From: Agriotes lineatus | Taxonomy: Eukaryota > Arthropoda > Insecta > Coleoptera > Elateridae | NCBI GenBank assembly: GCA_940337035.1 | Contig: OW679203.1 | Coordinates: forward strand, 25,739,495 to 25,803,494 | DNA: 64,000 nucleotides | Direction: 5' to 3' | Translations under genes and position numbers: made by a program | The notes under the pieces: generated by a model | Database searches by the model: none | What the model saw: the letters and a program-made list of their open reading frames with translations, nothing else | What the model was told of the DNA's origin: nothing | Part shown: in pieces, positions 1 to 11,210 of the stretch | How positions within the stretch are numbered: position 1 is the stretch's first letter | Layout of the letters: each line of letters begins with the position of its first letter

Positions 1-456
1 TAATTATGCGCCTCTTTTCTTTTTGCATTTTGTGAAACTTTTCCCGACAAGTTCCAAAGATCTTGATGTAGGTGAAATACAGCAATAGATTTTATGAGGG
101 AAACACTGCTTGCAAAGCCTTACGTTGTCTGGTGTTGTCTTTTATTATTACGTTGGGTAGGAGTGTTTTCCACTTAGTTCCAATGTCTACTTGATTGCAG
201 AAAATAATATACTATAGTTTTTTTTTCTGTTTGTGCAGTGCGCAGAATATATGAAAACGCTAGTGCCTCAACATTATTAGCGGTAAATAAACAAGTGATA
301 AATCAATAACTAATTCCCGAGAAATGAATACAGATACTTAGTAAGGCCAATATTTAAGAACGAAAATAAGAGGGAAGGTAAAAACTATAGTAGGACTACT
401 ATCTCTAACTCGATTAGTAGACTATACGGGAGCATTATAAAAAATAAGTACATAAA

Positions 457-708
457 ATGAAAAAACAAAGTGGGTTTAAAGTAGTTCGTTCACGTGTGGA
501 CATGTTCTACATACAACCACTGCTGGAAAAAAGAAAGGAAAGCGGCAGGGAAGCTCACTTAGTGTTTGTCGATTTACATACAGCATACGATAGTCTTCCC
601 ATTAAAAATATGTATTAAATGTTGGAATCAAACGGGGTTAGTACAACTTTAGTAGATGTGATCAAAACTTTACACAAAAGCACGAGTGTAGTTGAAGTGG
701 GAAAATAA
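457..708 (+). pseudogene. LINE reverse transcriptase fragment (RT fingers/palm)
   Basis: A degenerate piece of a non-LTR retrotransposon reverse transcriptase. Read from 457, the frame shows a GF-K--RS block followed about 25 residues later by LVFVDLHTAYDSLP, which fits the LINE RT block with the first catalytic Asp (family pattern: hydrophobics, D, two residues, KAYD). An in-frame TAA at 616-618 interrupts it. The next stretch (MLESNGVSTTLVDVIKTLH) fits the following RT block, and a second TAA at 706-708 ends it. Nothing upstream of 457 or downstream of 708 in the same frame is recognisable, so this is a short dead remnant. It resembles in style the RT pieces at 2770-2889 and 38095-38530 and probably belongs to the same LINE family. 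The class is fairly sure; the clade is not. Confidence 0.6.
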
Positions 709-2769
709 ATTGGTATTGTCCTGGGTTTGCTAGTTTAAACAGTCGTAGAAACATAAAACTCTATTTACATCTCAGTATGGCTTAGGGTAAGTCAATATTT
801 TTCTGGCTGTCCTGCTCGTTGTCACCTAGAATACCGAAATTGTGCATGCAAACACTGCAGCAATAAGAACCCAACAGTTTACATAAAAAGATATATTGTT
901 AGTTTTTTACTTATCTTTAGATCGGCGTTCTATATTTTTAACTCAACAATTGATCGCCATAAAAGTGTACTTGAGGCCCGTCTCTAGCAACAGTGAAAAC
1001 GTCGCGAATTCTTTAATTAAGATGTTAAAACCGAGCGCCAACAAGTTTGACTCAAGTACACTGATATAGGTCAAGAAACTTATAACTTCACTTTACATTT
1101 CATAATACGATTATTGAACTCAATGTCTAAGAAAAAATGAAAGAAAGCAATACCTTTAGCTAGCTTTATTGTTTCTCAAACGTTGTATTCCTTGATTTGA
1201 CAGTTATTCAATTAGGCACTACTATTTACACGGGGTACCACAATTAACTTAAACCAATACGTTTAATGAGTACACACTGTGCTTATATGCGAAAGACCAT
1301 CAGATTCTAGTTAAATCACTTATCGCTTAATAAATTCAATGACTCCTAACAAATGTCAGCTTGTCAGGCCCCAATCACCGACTGTCGCCTGCTGCACGTA
1401 GACCCAAAAACTGCGTCATGATTTTCAGGAGACTAACTTCCCGTAGGTTTTACGCCTAATACTTGTTGCTATAATATCGAATTTCAAGATAGAATGAGGT
1501 AGATGCCAGAATAATTATACGTACTCTGATAACAGGCATTAAACTATGCAAAAGTTTTCTGTGGTTCCTATATCGCTTCTATGTTCGAATTTATATTGGT
1601 CGGAAAGTGATACTCGCTTCCATAATTCCCTACCAGGACGGTCGGTCAGTATTATTACCTACTATAACCCAAACCACGAGAAATTGCGAGATTATCACAT
1701 TATTTTCCACGAAACCTTTCGCACGTTAAAATGTTGTCACTCGTTTTTCAAAACTAAATTGGTTATGATACTTTCTACCCTCTAGTAACAACCATTGCCA
1801 CTCTGATATTAATTTTTATGAGCTTTTACCTCGTTATTCCTACTTGACCTTTTATTCCCTACATATATACTGAAACTACTAGTATTAGTGCCATATGCTT
1901 TTAGCACGTAACAATATAATTTGTAACAGGAACACAAATACAGGAAAATACATTTACATAAAACACACCAAGAATAAATGGTGCCAATGCATACAAGTTC
2001 AGCTGTCAGCAATATAAACTCCTTACTGTAAATATTTGGCAAAAGCTGTTTCTACACGCTTTGTTACCTATTAAATATAGCTGAGCCTTATATTTAATTA
2101 GATACTACAGTTCAAACACAAACCGCGTGAAAATATTTAAGTCTCAAACACAAATTCCTTGAAGACGGGTCTGGTTATTTGCAGAACGCGCGTTTAGTTA
2201 TTTTCTGATGCAATACGTCCACAGCATGAGGTAACGCCTTGTTCGGGTTCTGCAAATTCAGCACATACGCACACGTAGACCTCGTATAACTGTTGCACAA
2301 TGCGTTGCAACACCAGTTCATTACTTTTTACGGCTTTAGGCTTTCCCAATCTTCCTGGGCCATATATTCTTTCGTAAAGCGTAATTACAGTAACCTTGCA
2401 GTTGATTGGTTGCATAGGTCCCTGGAATGCAGCTCCGGGATCTTAACAAAGTCACTTGGCATCCTCGAAGCTAGAACGGCAGCCCGAATAGCAGCTTCTG
2501 AATATGAACTGCAGCTGAACCTCGGAGATGCTAACCCAAGTTGTCGCTTATGATTCACGCGGCGTTCCTTGTTGCTTGGACGACACGCACTTTTGGCTGC
2601 TTAAGCGCGACTGCCTCTCCGGTCCTTTACACCCGCTGGATTTGCTTTATTTTTAACTATACTGCTTGTAATCAGCGGTATTCGTACATTCATTTGTAAC
2701 CGCAAAACTTAAAATGCGTTTTAAATTAATAGATACATAAAGAGGAATACGGTTCAGTTATATTACTAG
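709..2769. other. No recognisable gene; AT-rich DNA between two LINE fragments
   Basis: Only short frames (up to 86 codons) occur and none has a recognisable motif. If the RT pieces on either side came from one LINE, this 2-kb stretch would be DNA inserted into it, but I see no inverted or direct terminal repeats to prove that. A slightly GC-richer patch lies at about 2400-2660. Confidence 0.4.
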
Positions 2770-2889
2770 CAGTATAGAGTTAAATACCCAAAATATAAAA
2801 TATATAGGGTGACACGAATCGGACCATTACAGGGGTTACGACAAGGTTGCTGCATTTCGCCAAGGCTTTTCAAAATATGTGAAAATTGA
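2770..2889 (+). pseudogene. LINE reverse transcriptase fragment with GLRQGC motif
   Basis: Open in one frame from 2770 to a TGA at 2887-2889. The translation contains GLRQGCCISPRLFKIC (2833-2880), a good match to the LINE RT block usually written G-(L/V)-(R/K)-Q-G-C-x-(L/I)-S-P-x-L-F, which lies just before the catalytic YADD block. YADD itself is not found downstream. Same strand as the fragments at 457-708 and 3250-3453, so all three may derive from one decayed insertion. The motif is diagnostic for an RT of LINE type; the clade is not determined. Confidence 0.6.
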
Positions 2890-3249
2890 CTATAGTAGCT
2901 TACAATAACGGATAAACAGTGATTTTCCTCAAAAACATTATTTTTAGCCGTTTTTAGAACCTTACTTTTAACACCAAAAGCTGTCATTGGAGTTGACGTT
3001 TTCCTTACTCATACGAGTATAAGAATGTATATGTTGCTAAGCAACACTTTTAATTTCTAGGTTTAAAAGCACTTTTACGTGGAAGGAACTAAAAGTAATT
3101 TCTACTTGGTCTCATACAGACGCAGACACACGATTGATTATAGACACAACATTTAAAATATAATACACATGCGAAGCTCCGTCGCTGCAAGCTGCACACA
3201 GAAGTACAATGGAGAAGTCATGGTACTTCTCCAACCCTAGATCTTTCAC

Positions 3250-3453
3250 ATGAGTGGGCAGCGGGGGAGCAAGGCACCCTGCAGCCTTTACTTCCTTAAT
3301 AAATATTTAACAGAAGAGGTCGTTGATACGATTGAACACAAAATATTAATGTGGTATGAGCACGTAAGAAGAATGCCCGAAAAGAGATGGTCAAGGAAGA
3401 CGTATGAATGGAAACCACCACAAAAACGAAAAGCCACCATCGTGGTTTATTAA
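3250..3453 (+). pseudogene. C-terminal fragment of a LINE ORF2
   Basis: The last 45 or so residues of this 67-codon frame read VVDTIEHKILMWYEHVRRMP, then EKRW and a lysine-rich EWKPPQKRK. This is the region commonly seen near the C-terminus of arthropod LINE polyproteins, where a short helix with (L/I)-x-W-(Y/F)-G-H-V-x-R-M precedes a basic G-R-x-R-G-R-P stretch. Here Gly of the GHV is replaced by Glu and the basic tail is cut by a stop after KATIVVY. The first 20 residues are not recognisable and may be outside the element. It lacks catalytic residues and is a remnant. It sits about 360 bp downstream of the GLRQGC fragment on the same strand. Confidence 0.6.
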
Positions 3454-5390
3454 TACTACATTAGGTATAAATATCAGCATTATTGTAAGAGTTAAGACAA
3501 GACCTGATTGTATATTTTCGCGGTAAGAAAACATTTACAACCACAGTACACACTATATTCGTTTGACTATTCATTTAGACAACGTGAGTAAAGATTCTAT
3601 AAAACAAATATTATCGGAAATATGCGTAGATCTGCATATCAAAATCTATGAAGTAGAGATTGACTACAACTTTAAGATCACTTTGCAATGGGAGTGGAGA
3701 ATTTTGAAGAAAAATTTTCTCTCTCCACCGTAATTAACTGGATACCAAAAAACAGTTTTACTAATTCGACGTGCTTTATACTTCCTAAAATATTCGCATA
3801 CCAGCATTCAGACATACATAAAGCTATCACACCGGCAATGCCCTCCCTGGGGGAGAAAAACAATTTTGCAATTATGTAGTTACTGTGAGGCGAGAATTAA
3901 TATTTTCATGTAACTCAAACGTAGTTATAGGTTATTACATATCATCAGATAACTCAAATCGTAGAGAGTATGAAACTAGCATTGACTGAAAATTAACGAT
4001 AAAGTTAGGTATTTCTTCTTTTCTTAAGTACAGGGTAACGATAAAGCTGTATTTTGTGTATACAATAATAATTAAATGTTCGGTGACTGGTGGGCAAGAT
4101 GAGCCGGGGTAGGTCGGTTGTCTTCAGACTAGTGGAACTATCGGGACTAGACGGAACGATGCAACTACTAATAAGTGTGTGGTGTTGCCAGCGGTTCAGA
4201 GAACTACGGGCAGCTGCAGAGGGTTTACGAACTTCTTGCGGGTATGACAGGCGATGTGTGGTTATAATCGCTCGTCAGCGGAGATACGGGTGCCCTAAAA
4301 GTGCAGTTTTAGCTTGCGTTTTCCTACGTGATCCAATACACTTTGCTTTTATGGTTCGTAGTTAATATATGTACTTAGGTAGTATAGTCGATATGAATTA
4401 ACGGTTCCGGGCGCTGCGTTTTCTCTGCCTTTAAGATTCAAAGCTGAGATCGGTCAGCGGAACTATCGGAGCAGCTCTGATGTCAGAAATATTCAGGAAA
4501 GAATGAGAGGAGAGCGAGGTATAACTCTCTGTTTTCTGTTGGCGAATTACCCTGCTTCTATACTGTCAGAGAACCCTTCCTTTGAAGTTATATTAACGTA
4601 ACGGTTTCGTGCATCGAGGTGTCCGTTTTTGCTGCTTCCCGAAATTTGGCTCACAGCTTTCAACATACCGATTCCTTGCGTATCTGCTCGCTTCAAAGGT
4701 TTACAATTTTGGAAATCCTGGCTCGGAAAGAATTTTTGCAGCATTTAATGTTGCTTAGAAGATAATTTCTTTCAGGAATTCACATGTAATACATTAATTC
4801 GTGTCGTCTCCACGAAATTCACATAACAGGATCTTACAGTGATCTCCATTTAAATTCAGGTACTGCAAAAACGTTTAGTAAATCATACTTTCAGGCTAGA
4901 ATAGTTTCGTCCTCCGCCATATCGTACAGTGAAATTCAGTTATTGAATCGGAATAGAATGGAAGATCCATTCTATTCCGATCATGATCTTAATTTTACTT
5001 GTTAACACCGAAGTGAATTCGACATAAAGTCAAACTAGTAAATCTGTAAAAAGGCTTACGCGAAACTTCTCTCGCAAGTACGGAGCTCATCTATCGCTGT
5101 TCATTATTATCTGTAATACCGTAGTAAGCGGCGATGGCTAGCCTTTCCATCCCCGGTAGCTGCGCTCCGCATGCATCGCTACGTATTTGCGCCCTTTGTT
5201 GAATGCAGTGCGCAGTCATCGCTACAACTTTCCGTTGCGCTAGATACAATTTGCAGCAATAGCTTTTGTTTTCTCCTACTTACGATGCTCACCCTGTATA
5301 TGTTATTAGATATTACTTTTACTGAACTAACGGTTTTTTATTTAAAGCAACATTAGGCAACATTTTATTTTTAATATTCTCCCCTTGTGT
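3454..5390. other. No recognisable gene; contains one short hairpin
   Basis: Frames up to 91 codons, none recognisable. A 16-bp perfect inverted repeat with a 3-nt loop lies at 4947-4981. A CACCCTGTATA string near 5289-5299 matches the ends of the palindromic elements at 31.3 and 43.4 kb and may be a stray end of that family. Confidence 0.4.
4947..4981. repeat. Short perfect hairpin (16-bp arms)
   Basis: ATCGGAATAGAATGGA at 4947-4962 is followed after AGA by its exact reverse complement at 4966-4981. No poly-T, coding context or terminal repeats give it a function. It could be the core of a small MITE. Confidence 0.5.
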
Positions 5391-5935
5391 ATATTTGACC
5401 AAAACCTGCGCTGCGTTACGAGCCAGGTAGACCTGTAGTCCGCATATAAAATGTCGTCCTCCTTCAACAAATAGTTTTTGAGTTATACCGTCAACAGACG
5501 GACTAATATACGGACACAGGCGCAGAGACAGACGGACGATTTCAATAATTTATTCGGTTTTTAGGCTATGTAAGTAAAAAGAAGTTAATTTTTTAAGATG
5601 TTCACCCTGTACTTCTTGTGTTCAAAATCGGTCTATTTTCGTCTAGGGTAAAAACCTGAGCTGTGCAAGATATTCGGTTTCGTCTCAGATATACCTATGA
5701 TCCGAATGCAAAATATTGTCTTCAAATACAAATAGTTTTTCGGCTATACTGCCAACAGATCGACAGACGGACAAACAGAAACACAGAAAAAAAATAAAAA
5801 ACATGTTTTTCGTCGTCTAGGGATCCTGAAACATGAAGATCTGAAGAAATCTTTAAAGGTGATTTTTTCACGATTACAATACTTACTTCGTCTTTCAGCT
5901 GAAGTAAGTAGAAAGTGTCGTACAGGTATTAGGAT
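5391..5935 (-). repeat. Dispersed invertebrate-type repeat, two diverged copies
   Basis: Two direct, diverged copies of one sequence block lie at about 5398-5510 and 5648-5775. Both run from an AAAACCTG start through a segment ending in ATAGTTTTT(G/C)(A/G)G, then ACAGACGGAC-type runs. On the minus strand the second copy continues into a CAGATCTTCA(T/C)GTTT segment and a GAAGTATTG segment that match, with divergence, the plus-strand repeat at 61845-62332. The simple CAGACGGAC stretch beside a conserved flank is a pattern seen in many arthropod dispersed repeats. Non-coding. Confidence 0.5.
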
Positions 5936-8900
5936 CAAAAATTACTGACTTCAGTGAAGCTGGCGTGAAATTAGTAATTTGCGACAATCCAATGTTAATA
6001 ATTATTGTTACTCCAATCATGCAACGTACATTTACAGAGGAGTTTTCTGATTTTTGTGGGTTCATGAGACCAAAGCAGCTCTTGTGTTGAGGTACTACTG
6101 CTTGCATGGATTTTGCCAACTGCTCAAACAGAAGCAGACTATGCTGCAGCATTTTTACGAAACGTATTTCCTGAAACGCAGCAAGACGTCCATAGTTTTT
6201 ATTTTGGCAATATTGAAGTTTAGCTCCACTGAACCCCCGTCTGCTAAGTCTTCCAACACTTGTTACGATTTTATTGCGCAGCTATTCGATTTTGATGTCG
6301 GTAGTATTTAGTTCTTATGGTTACACCTTAGTTGCACATCTATTCGATTTTAAAGTCTACGCTACTCAGTTCGTATTTCGCGCGCTTGTGCCACGCCTAC
6401 TTATTGGCTTTGCAGCCCAGGAAGTAAAAGTTCGCATTTGTTTCCTGAGCGTTTTTCAGCTTTGCTCCGTGAATGGCATCAAGCCGGCGAGCGTTGTTAG
6501 TAGAAAGTTTCAGTGAATTTTTGGGCTGCAGTTTGATTTGCTTTGGGTGATTTTTGCATGCGTCTTTTGGGGCGGATTCGAATTTCTAAAGCATTAATAA
6601 GGGAAAATTAGTTCCACGCCACTTTCTGCGGATTTTACGCATGCCGAGTGTCGCACGTGCCCGGAAGATTCGGTGTGAGCAGGAAGCTTTCTTCAAGCTG
6701 CATTTAATTTTACTTGTATTCTATCGTGGACTCTTTTCCCCCTCATAGCAGTCACCGGAGAGCCGTTAGGGCAATATTTGCAGAGGTAGTCATTTGGAAT
6801 GCGGAATGCAGCTTAGAGCATGAACTCGAACCGTGCTATCGTCGTGGCCCGTTTAACCCCTGCAACGTGCGTTTATTAAAGTGCAAGAAGGGACCCCCTC
6901 CAGTAGCCTATCTTCAGGTCTAAGACTTCTCTTTGTGTTGAAACTTCCCCTGGCGACCAGTGTTCTGCCTCTCGAACTTGCTCAGGCGTTTTGAATTGCG
7001 GATCACCGACGTGACCTTGAGGGTTGACCTCACCTGGAGCATAGCGTTTCCTTCCAAGCTATGAAATAGCCATTGCTGTAACTTCGCCTTCCAAACCTCC
7101 GTCTTATTTTTAATGTGTGCAATACCATTCTATCGGTATTTTGTAAACCTGTAAGTGTGTACTAGATTGTAAGCAATTGGTTGAGGTGCCTCGTAACTAT
7201 AACCTATCAATCATAGTTGTTAACTTACGTCAAGCTGCGAATTCAAATTGTGATCACTTTGTGATTATACTGTGATTATACTGTGGGTTAACTGCATTAT
7301 TTGAAGCCTCTCTTTTAGGAAATATTTGTGTATGTGTTAATTGAGTTTACTCATTCTTGTTTTGAACACCTGGGTACACGTTATTTGATAAAAATTCGTT
7401 GGCGCGCTGGGCACCTCTTTGTTTTGTACTAACGTCTATTACGTCAAGGACCTGTAACGCGATCTTCGACTGAGTAGGCGGCCAGCAATTGTACCCGAGT
7501 GTACATGAGTAAACTTTCGGAAGTTTTGGCCAACGAATTAATTGACGTAACACGGTGTCCAAAATGTTTATTCCAAGCAAGCCTTGAACAATAACACGGA
7601 AAGAATGCCACCTGACGTTAGAGAGTTTTAATATAGGTGATGTGTTTGTTATCCAAGCCCTTGGATATCAGAATGTGTAAAAATCATGTGAGTGGATTAA
7701 AAGCATGATACTGCTTTCACCTACTCATCACATTTAATATAGGGGACTCTGAATGAAACCGCTTAGTTGTGACGATATACATTTTTACAGATAGTTTGCT
7801 ACAAATTTTATAGAATTACAAATTCGACTTTAAATATTCAGCAGGCAGCTCGCACCAATGCGATTCTAGAGGACAGGCCATTCCGCGAACTACGGAAAAG
7901 AAAACCCGCAGTGCCAAACGGCATTACGTAGTTTCTAGTGTCGCAGTAAATCTAAAAGAAAGCCCAATGTAGAAAAGCTAAATTGTGCTGTCAAGGTGAA
8001 GTACATGTATTCCCTCACCAGCTCTGGAAGTTTAGGGTTTCACATGTAGCGGGGATCCTCGAAGTAATCAAAACTTCTTAGACTTATGTGAGGCTTGTCG
8101 AAAGTTCCAAACTAATCAAACCACCCCGTAAATAGCTTCATTTCGCCAATAAAGCGCGGCCCTTATACACGTGGCGTTTAATTGAAAATAATAACAGTTT
8201 TACGCGCTATACGTGGCTTCAATTTAAATCAACCGTTGGAAACCGGCTACACGTAAGGCGGATAGACGTAACTGATGTTGGTGTACCAGACCTGCACAAA
8301 AGGGGAAAGGAACAAATATTGTATGATTTATTCCCATACACGTCTCTATATTTTCTACACATTTATCTTTGAAAGCAAACATTAACTGCCGAAGGCATGT
8401 CTAAATGGGTTTTGTTTGAATATAAATAACCACGTCAACCGCTTGAAATATATAAATACTTCTCTGTAAAGCACTATTTAAAGACTAAAAACCGCTTCTG
8501 CATGGAAGATCTCGAATTCGCCATAATCGCAAGAATTGCGTTAAACAATTAATTTTTATACACTTACTTAAGAACGACTTAAATGATTGTGTATTATAGG
8601 CAACTCAATTTACGTATACTTTAACAAAATAGCGATATCACAACGCAATTGGCAACGTAAACAATAGCACGTCGTATTGGTTCCCGGAAACATATTTGGT
8701 TGTTGGAGGGCTAGACTGCTTCCAGTTACGACATTCATGACGTGCTTTGACCTATAATATGCCTTCACTACAGTCAATTTAAAGTAACAGTATTTAGTGG
8801 TTTCAAAGCTGACAATATCCAACAATGGAAAAATAAGCAGGGGAAATTAAGTTCAAACTATGCAAACACATAACTCAGAAGTATAAGTAAAATCTGCCAT

Positions 8901-9189
8901 CACTTCCAAGCACACTAACAGGCTTTCTTTTATTTTAGTTTAAATCCAACAGGAATTGTCCGCCAATGACTCGAATTACAGAAAACCTACAATCCACCTA
9001 CATCGTGACGTTATATATCGTTACAAAAATAAATCCATAACAATTATTTCTCGTGATGAAATCAACTGAAAAAGTTTGATAAACTCATAACAGGCTCCAC
9101 AAGTACGCGTAAAGCACCTTAGATAACCACAGCAACATAGACTCACAAATTTCATTCGCCGAGGGCGGCTACCTTTAAGAAGCTATAAT
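5936..9189. other. No recognisable gene
   Basis: Frames up to 85 codons without motifs. A GC-richer patch at about 6400-7080 ends in a repeated TGTGATTATAC(T) string near 7259-7284. It could be an old LTR or a regulatory region, but no paired repeat or polymerase fragment supports either. Confidence 0.35.
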
Positions 9190-9577
9190 TTCCGATTCTC
9201 AGTTTTGCTGTACGGCGTGGAGGCTTGGACACTCACGGAAGCTACCAAGAGAATTGATGCATTTGAAATGTGGGTGTTCCGACGAATTCTGAAAATTAGC
9301 TGGGCAGAATATGTGACGAACAACGAAGTCTTAAAAAGAATCGGAGCGGACAGAAAACTGATGAACACCATTAAAGTAAGAAAACTTACATGTCTAGGGC
9401 ACATCATGCGTAATGAACAATATACCTTACTCCAACTAATCATTCAAGGTAAAATAAACACGCGAGTGGTATGGTAATACATCCAATGAACTCTTCGCAG
9501 CGGCTGTTAACAAGGTGTCGATCGCTATGATGATAGCCACCGGTCGCTGAGCGGATATTGAACACAGAAAAAGGCGA
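9190..9577 (+). pseudogene. 3' end of an RTE-like LINE (ORF2 C-terminus and tail region)
   Basis: The frame from about 9190 to the TAA at 9475-9477 reads LLYGVEAWTLTEATKRIDAF, then EMWVFRRILKISW, and further on RKLTCLGHIMRNEQY and LIIQGKI. This is the well-known C-terminal stretch of RTE/BovB-like LINE polyproteins that follows the RT domain. After the stop, a different frame still carries FAAAVNKVSIAMMIA (about 9498-9540), the usual last motif of the same protein, so a frameshift or small indel near 9470 broke the end. The minus-strand LINE at 57.7 kb ends in the closely similar SKVQIAMMIANLR, so both copies belong to one family. No RT catalytic motif lies upstream, so this copy is 5'-truncated, as is typical after target-primed reverse transcription. 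Confidence 0.75.
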
Positions 9578-10197
9578 AATTAATTTCGGATATTTAATCT
9601 TTTACCGTTTACAATATGCAACACATAATAAACATGGCATATAAGGCTCTGTTCAAATGGAACAAATAGTCATTATTAACAGAGCGTCTTGTATGCAGTT
9701 TATTACAGTGGTGTTTCTTGTGCCCTTCGTCATAATTTCTACCATCTTCAATTTTCAAATCATACATTTCGCTTTAGCGGTACTGTGTTTCTATGTTCAT
9801 TCTAAATCCACTTTGTGCATCCTTCATCTTATGCTACTGCTTGAGTATGTTTTACCAAATGTACTTGTTGGTGTTGTGCTGCTGTAATTTTTATTGTATT
9901 ATCTGTCTCGTGGTTGGTGTAAAGTGTAGCGGTATTTGGCCTAGCTAGACCTAAGCTCAGCAACAGTAATTAATGATCTTTTTGTATACAGCAACTTTCT
10001 ACCTTTATGTATCTATGAATATCTTTGAATACAATTTTTGATAAAATACTCTATTGTTCGAATTCCGAGTTCGTTTTCAAGTTGCTCATTAAGCGCAAGT
10101 TAGTACGGGTTGAAGTAGATATTTATGTGTTAATACAGAACATTTTAAATTGAAAGGCGATTTCCGACTGAATATGGTATATAGTTGTAATGATCCG
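9578..10197. other. No recognisable gene
   Basis: AT-rich DNA between two LINE relics. One 76-codon hydrophobic frame has no known motif. Confidence 0.4.
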
Positions 10198-11210
10198 CTA
10201 TTCCTGTTTAAATGTAGCTTTCATGATAATCGCGTTCCCACGCAGGTATCTTACATCATCGTTGGGTGGGTACCAATTAATAGGTTGATCATCTCCTATG
10301 ATGTTTAGCGATATATTATGTGATAGTAAATATTTAGTCTTACATTTGGTTACGGTAGTTGAATTTTTTTTGAGCTGTGATGTCATATATGCAAATATTA
10401 TACAGAGTTGGCCCTAATATTGATCCATGTGGTATTGAAGCTGACATTCTTTTAAATGATACAGTTTATTCTGACTCGGCAGAAGAAATGATTTAAAGGT
10501 CAGTAATGGGTAATTTGGTATATTGGTATTTTCAAGTCATTCAGAAACCAGTTCAGCCAGACAAGTTTGAACGCCTTAGTAATATCGAGAAAGACTATTA
10601 AGGAGTGGTTTCCAAACCTTTATCGATAAGTACGCTAATTCTCAATTGATGACGGTTGTAGAGTGACGAGGTTTAAATCTAAGTGGAACGGCGTTTATTG
10701 TACTATTTAGTAGGGTTAGGAAAGCTCTTTTGAATAATTTTGATAAGAGCGTGAGTAGACCAATCAGTTTATAATTTGTGTTGCTGAATGCTGAGAGTTT
10801 TGCTTGATTTGTTGATGAAGTCGCAAAATATTCAATTCTGAGACAAGAATTTAATACAAATGTAATACAGCAAGCCGTATTTCTGATGAACTTCTTAAAA
10901 ACAGCTGAGGTATGAGATAATGACCTCTATTAGGTAGTTCTTTAATATAATTCGCATATTTTATATGGTTAATGGGTTTTATATTTCCAGAGCTATTAGG
11001 GAGATTATTTTATCATACAGTCTTTGATATGATATTCTCTGTCAGACTACTTTTGGCTAATGGTGGTCGTAAAAACACTTTTAAGATACTCAGCGAACAT
11101 GTTACCTTTCTTTTTGTCAGTAAACTATACTTTTGTGCTGGAGGCTATGAGGATATGTATAGTTGAGGCTTTGTTTGAGGATTTGCGGAATATCCTGTAA
11201 ATGCGTACTC
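10198..11210 (-). pseudogene. Jockey-clade-like LINE reverse transcriptase relic
   Basis: On the minus strand several frames together trace a Jockey-like RT in the correct order. From high to low coordinate they are: a DKKKGNMFAEYLKSVFTT block (about 11.1 kb, the stretch before the RT domain); a PQLFKKFIRN block and LNSCLRIEYF (about 10.85 kb); a degenerate LLTLLSKLFKRAFLTLL with F-K-P-R-H-S-T (about 10.7 kb); IVFLDITKAFKLVWLN (about 10.58 kb, first catalytic Asp); SIPHGSILGPTLYNICI (about 10.4 kb, the PQGS block with Q changed to H); and a final PNDDVRYLRGNAI block (about 10.24 kb). At least four frameshifts and several stops occur. The YADD block is not found and lies where a frame break falls. 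No endonuclease upstream was recognised. Dead and old. Confidence 0.7.
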
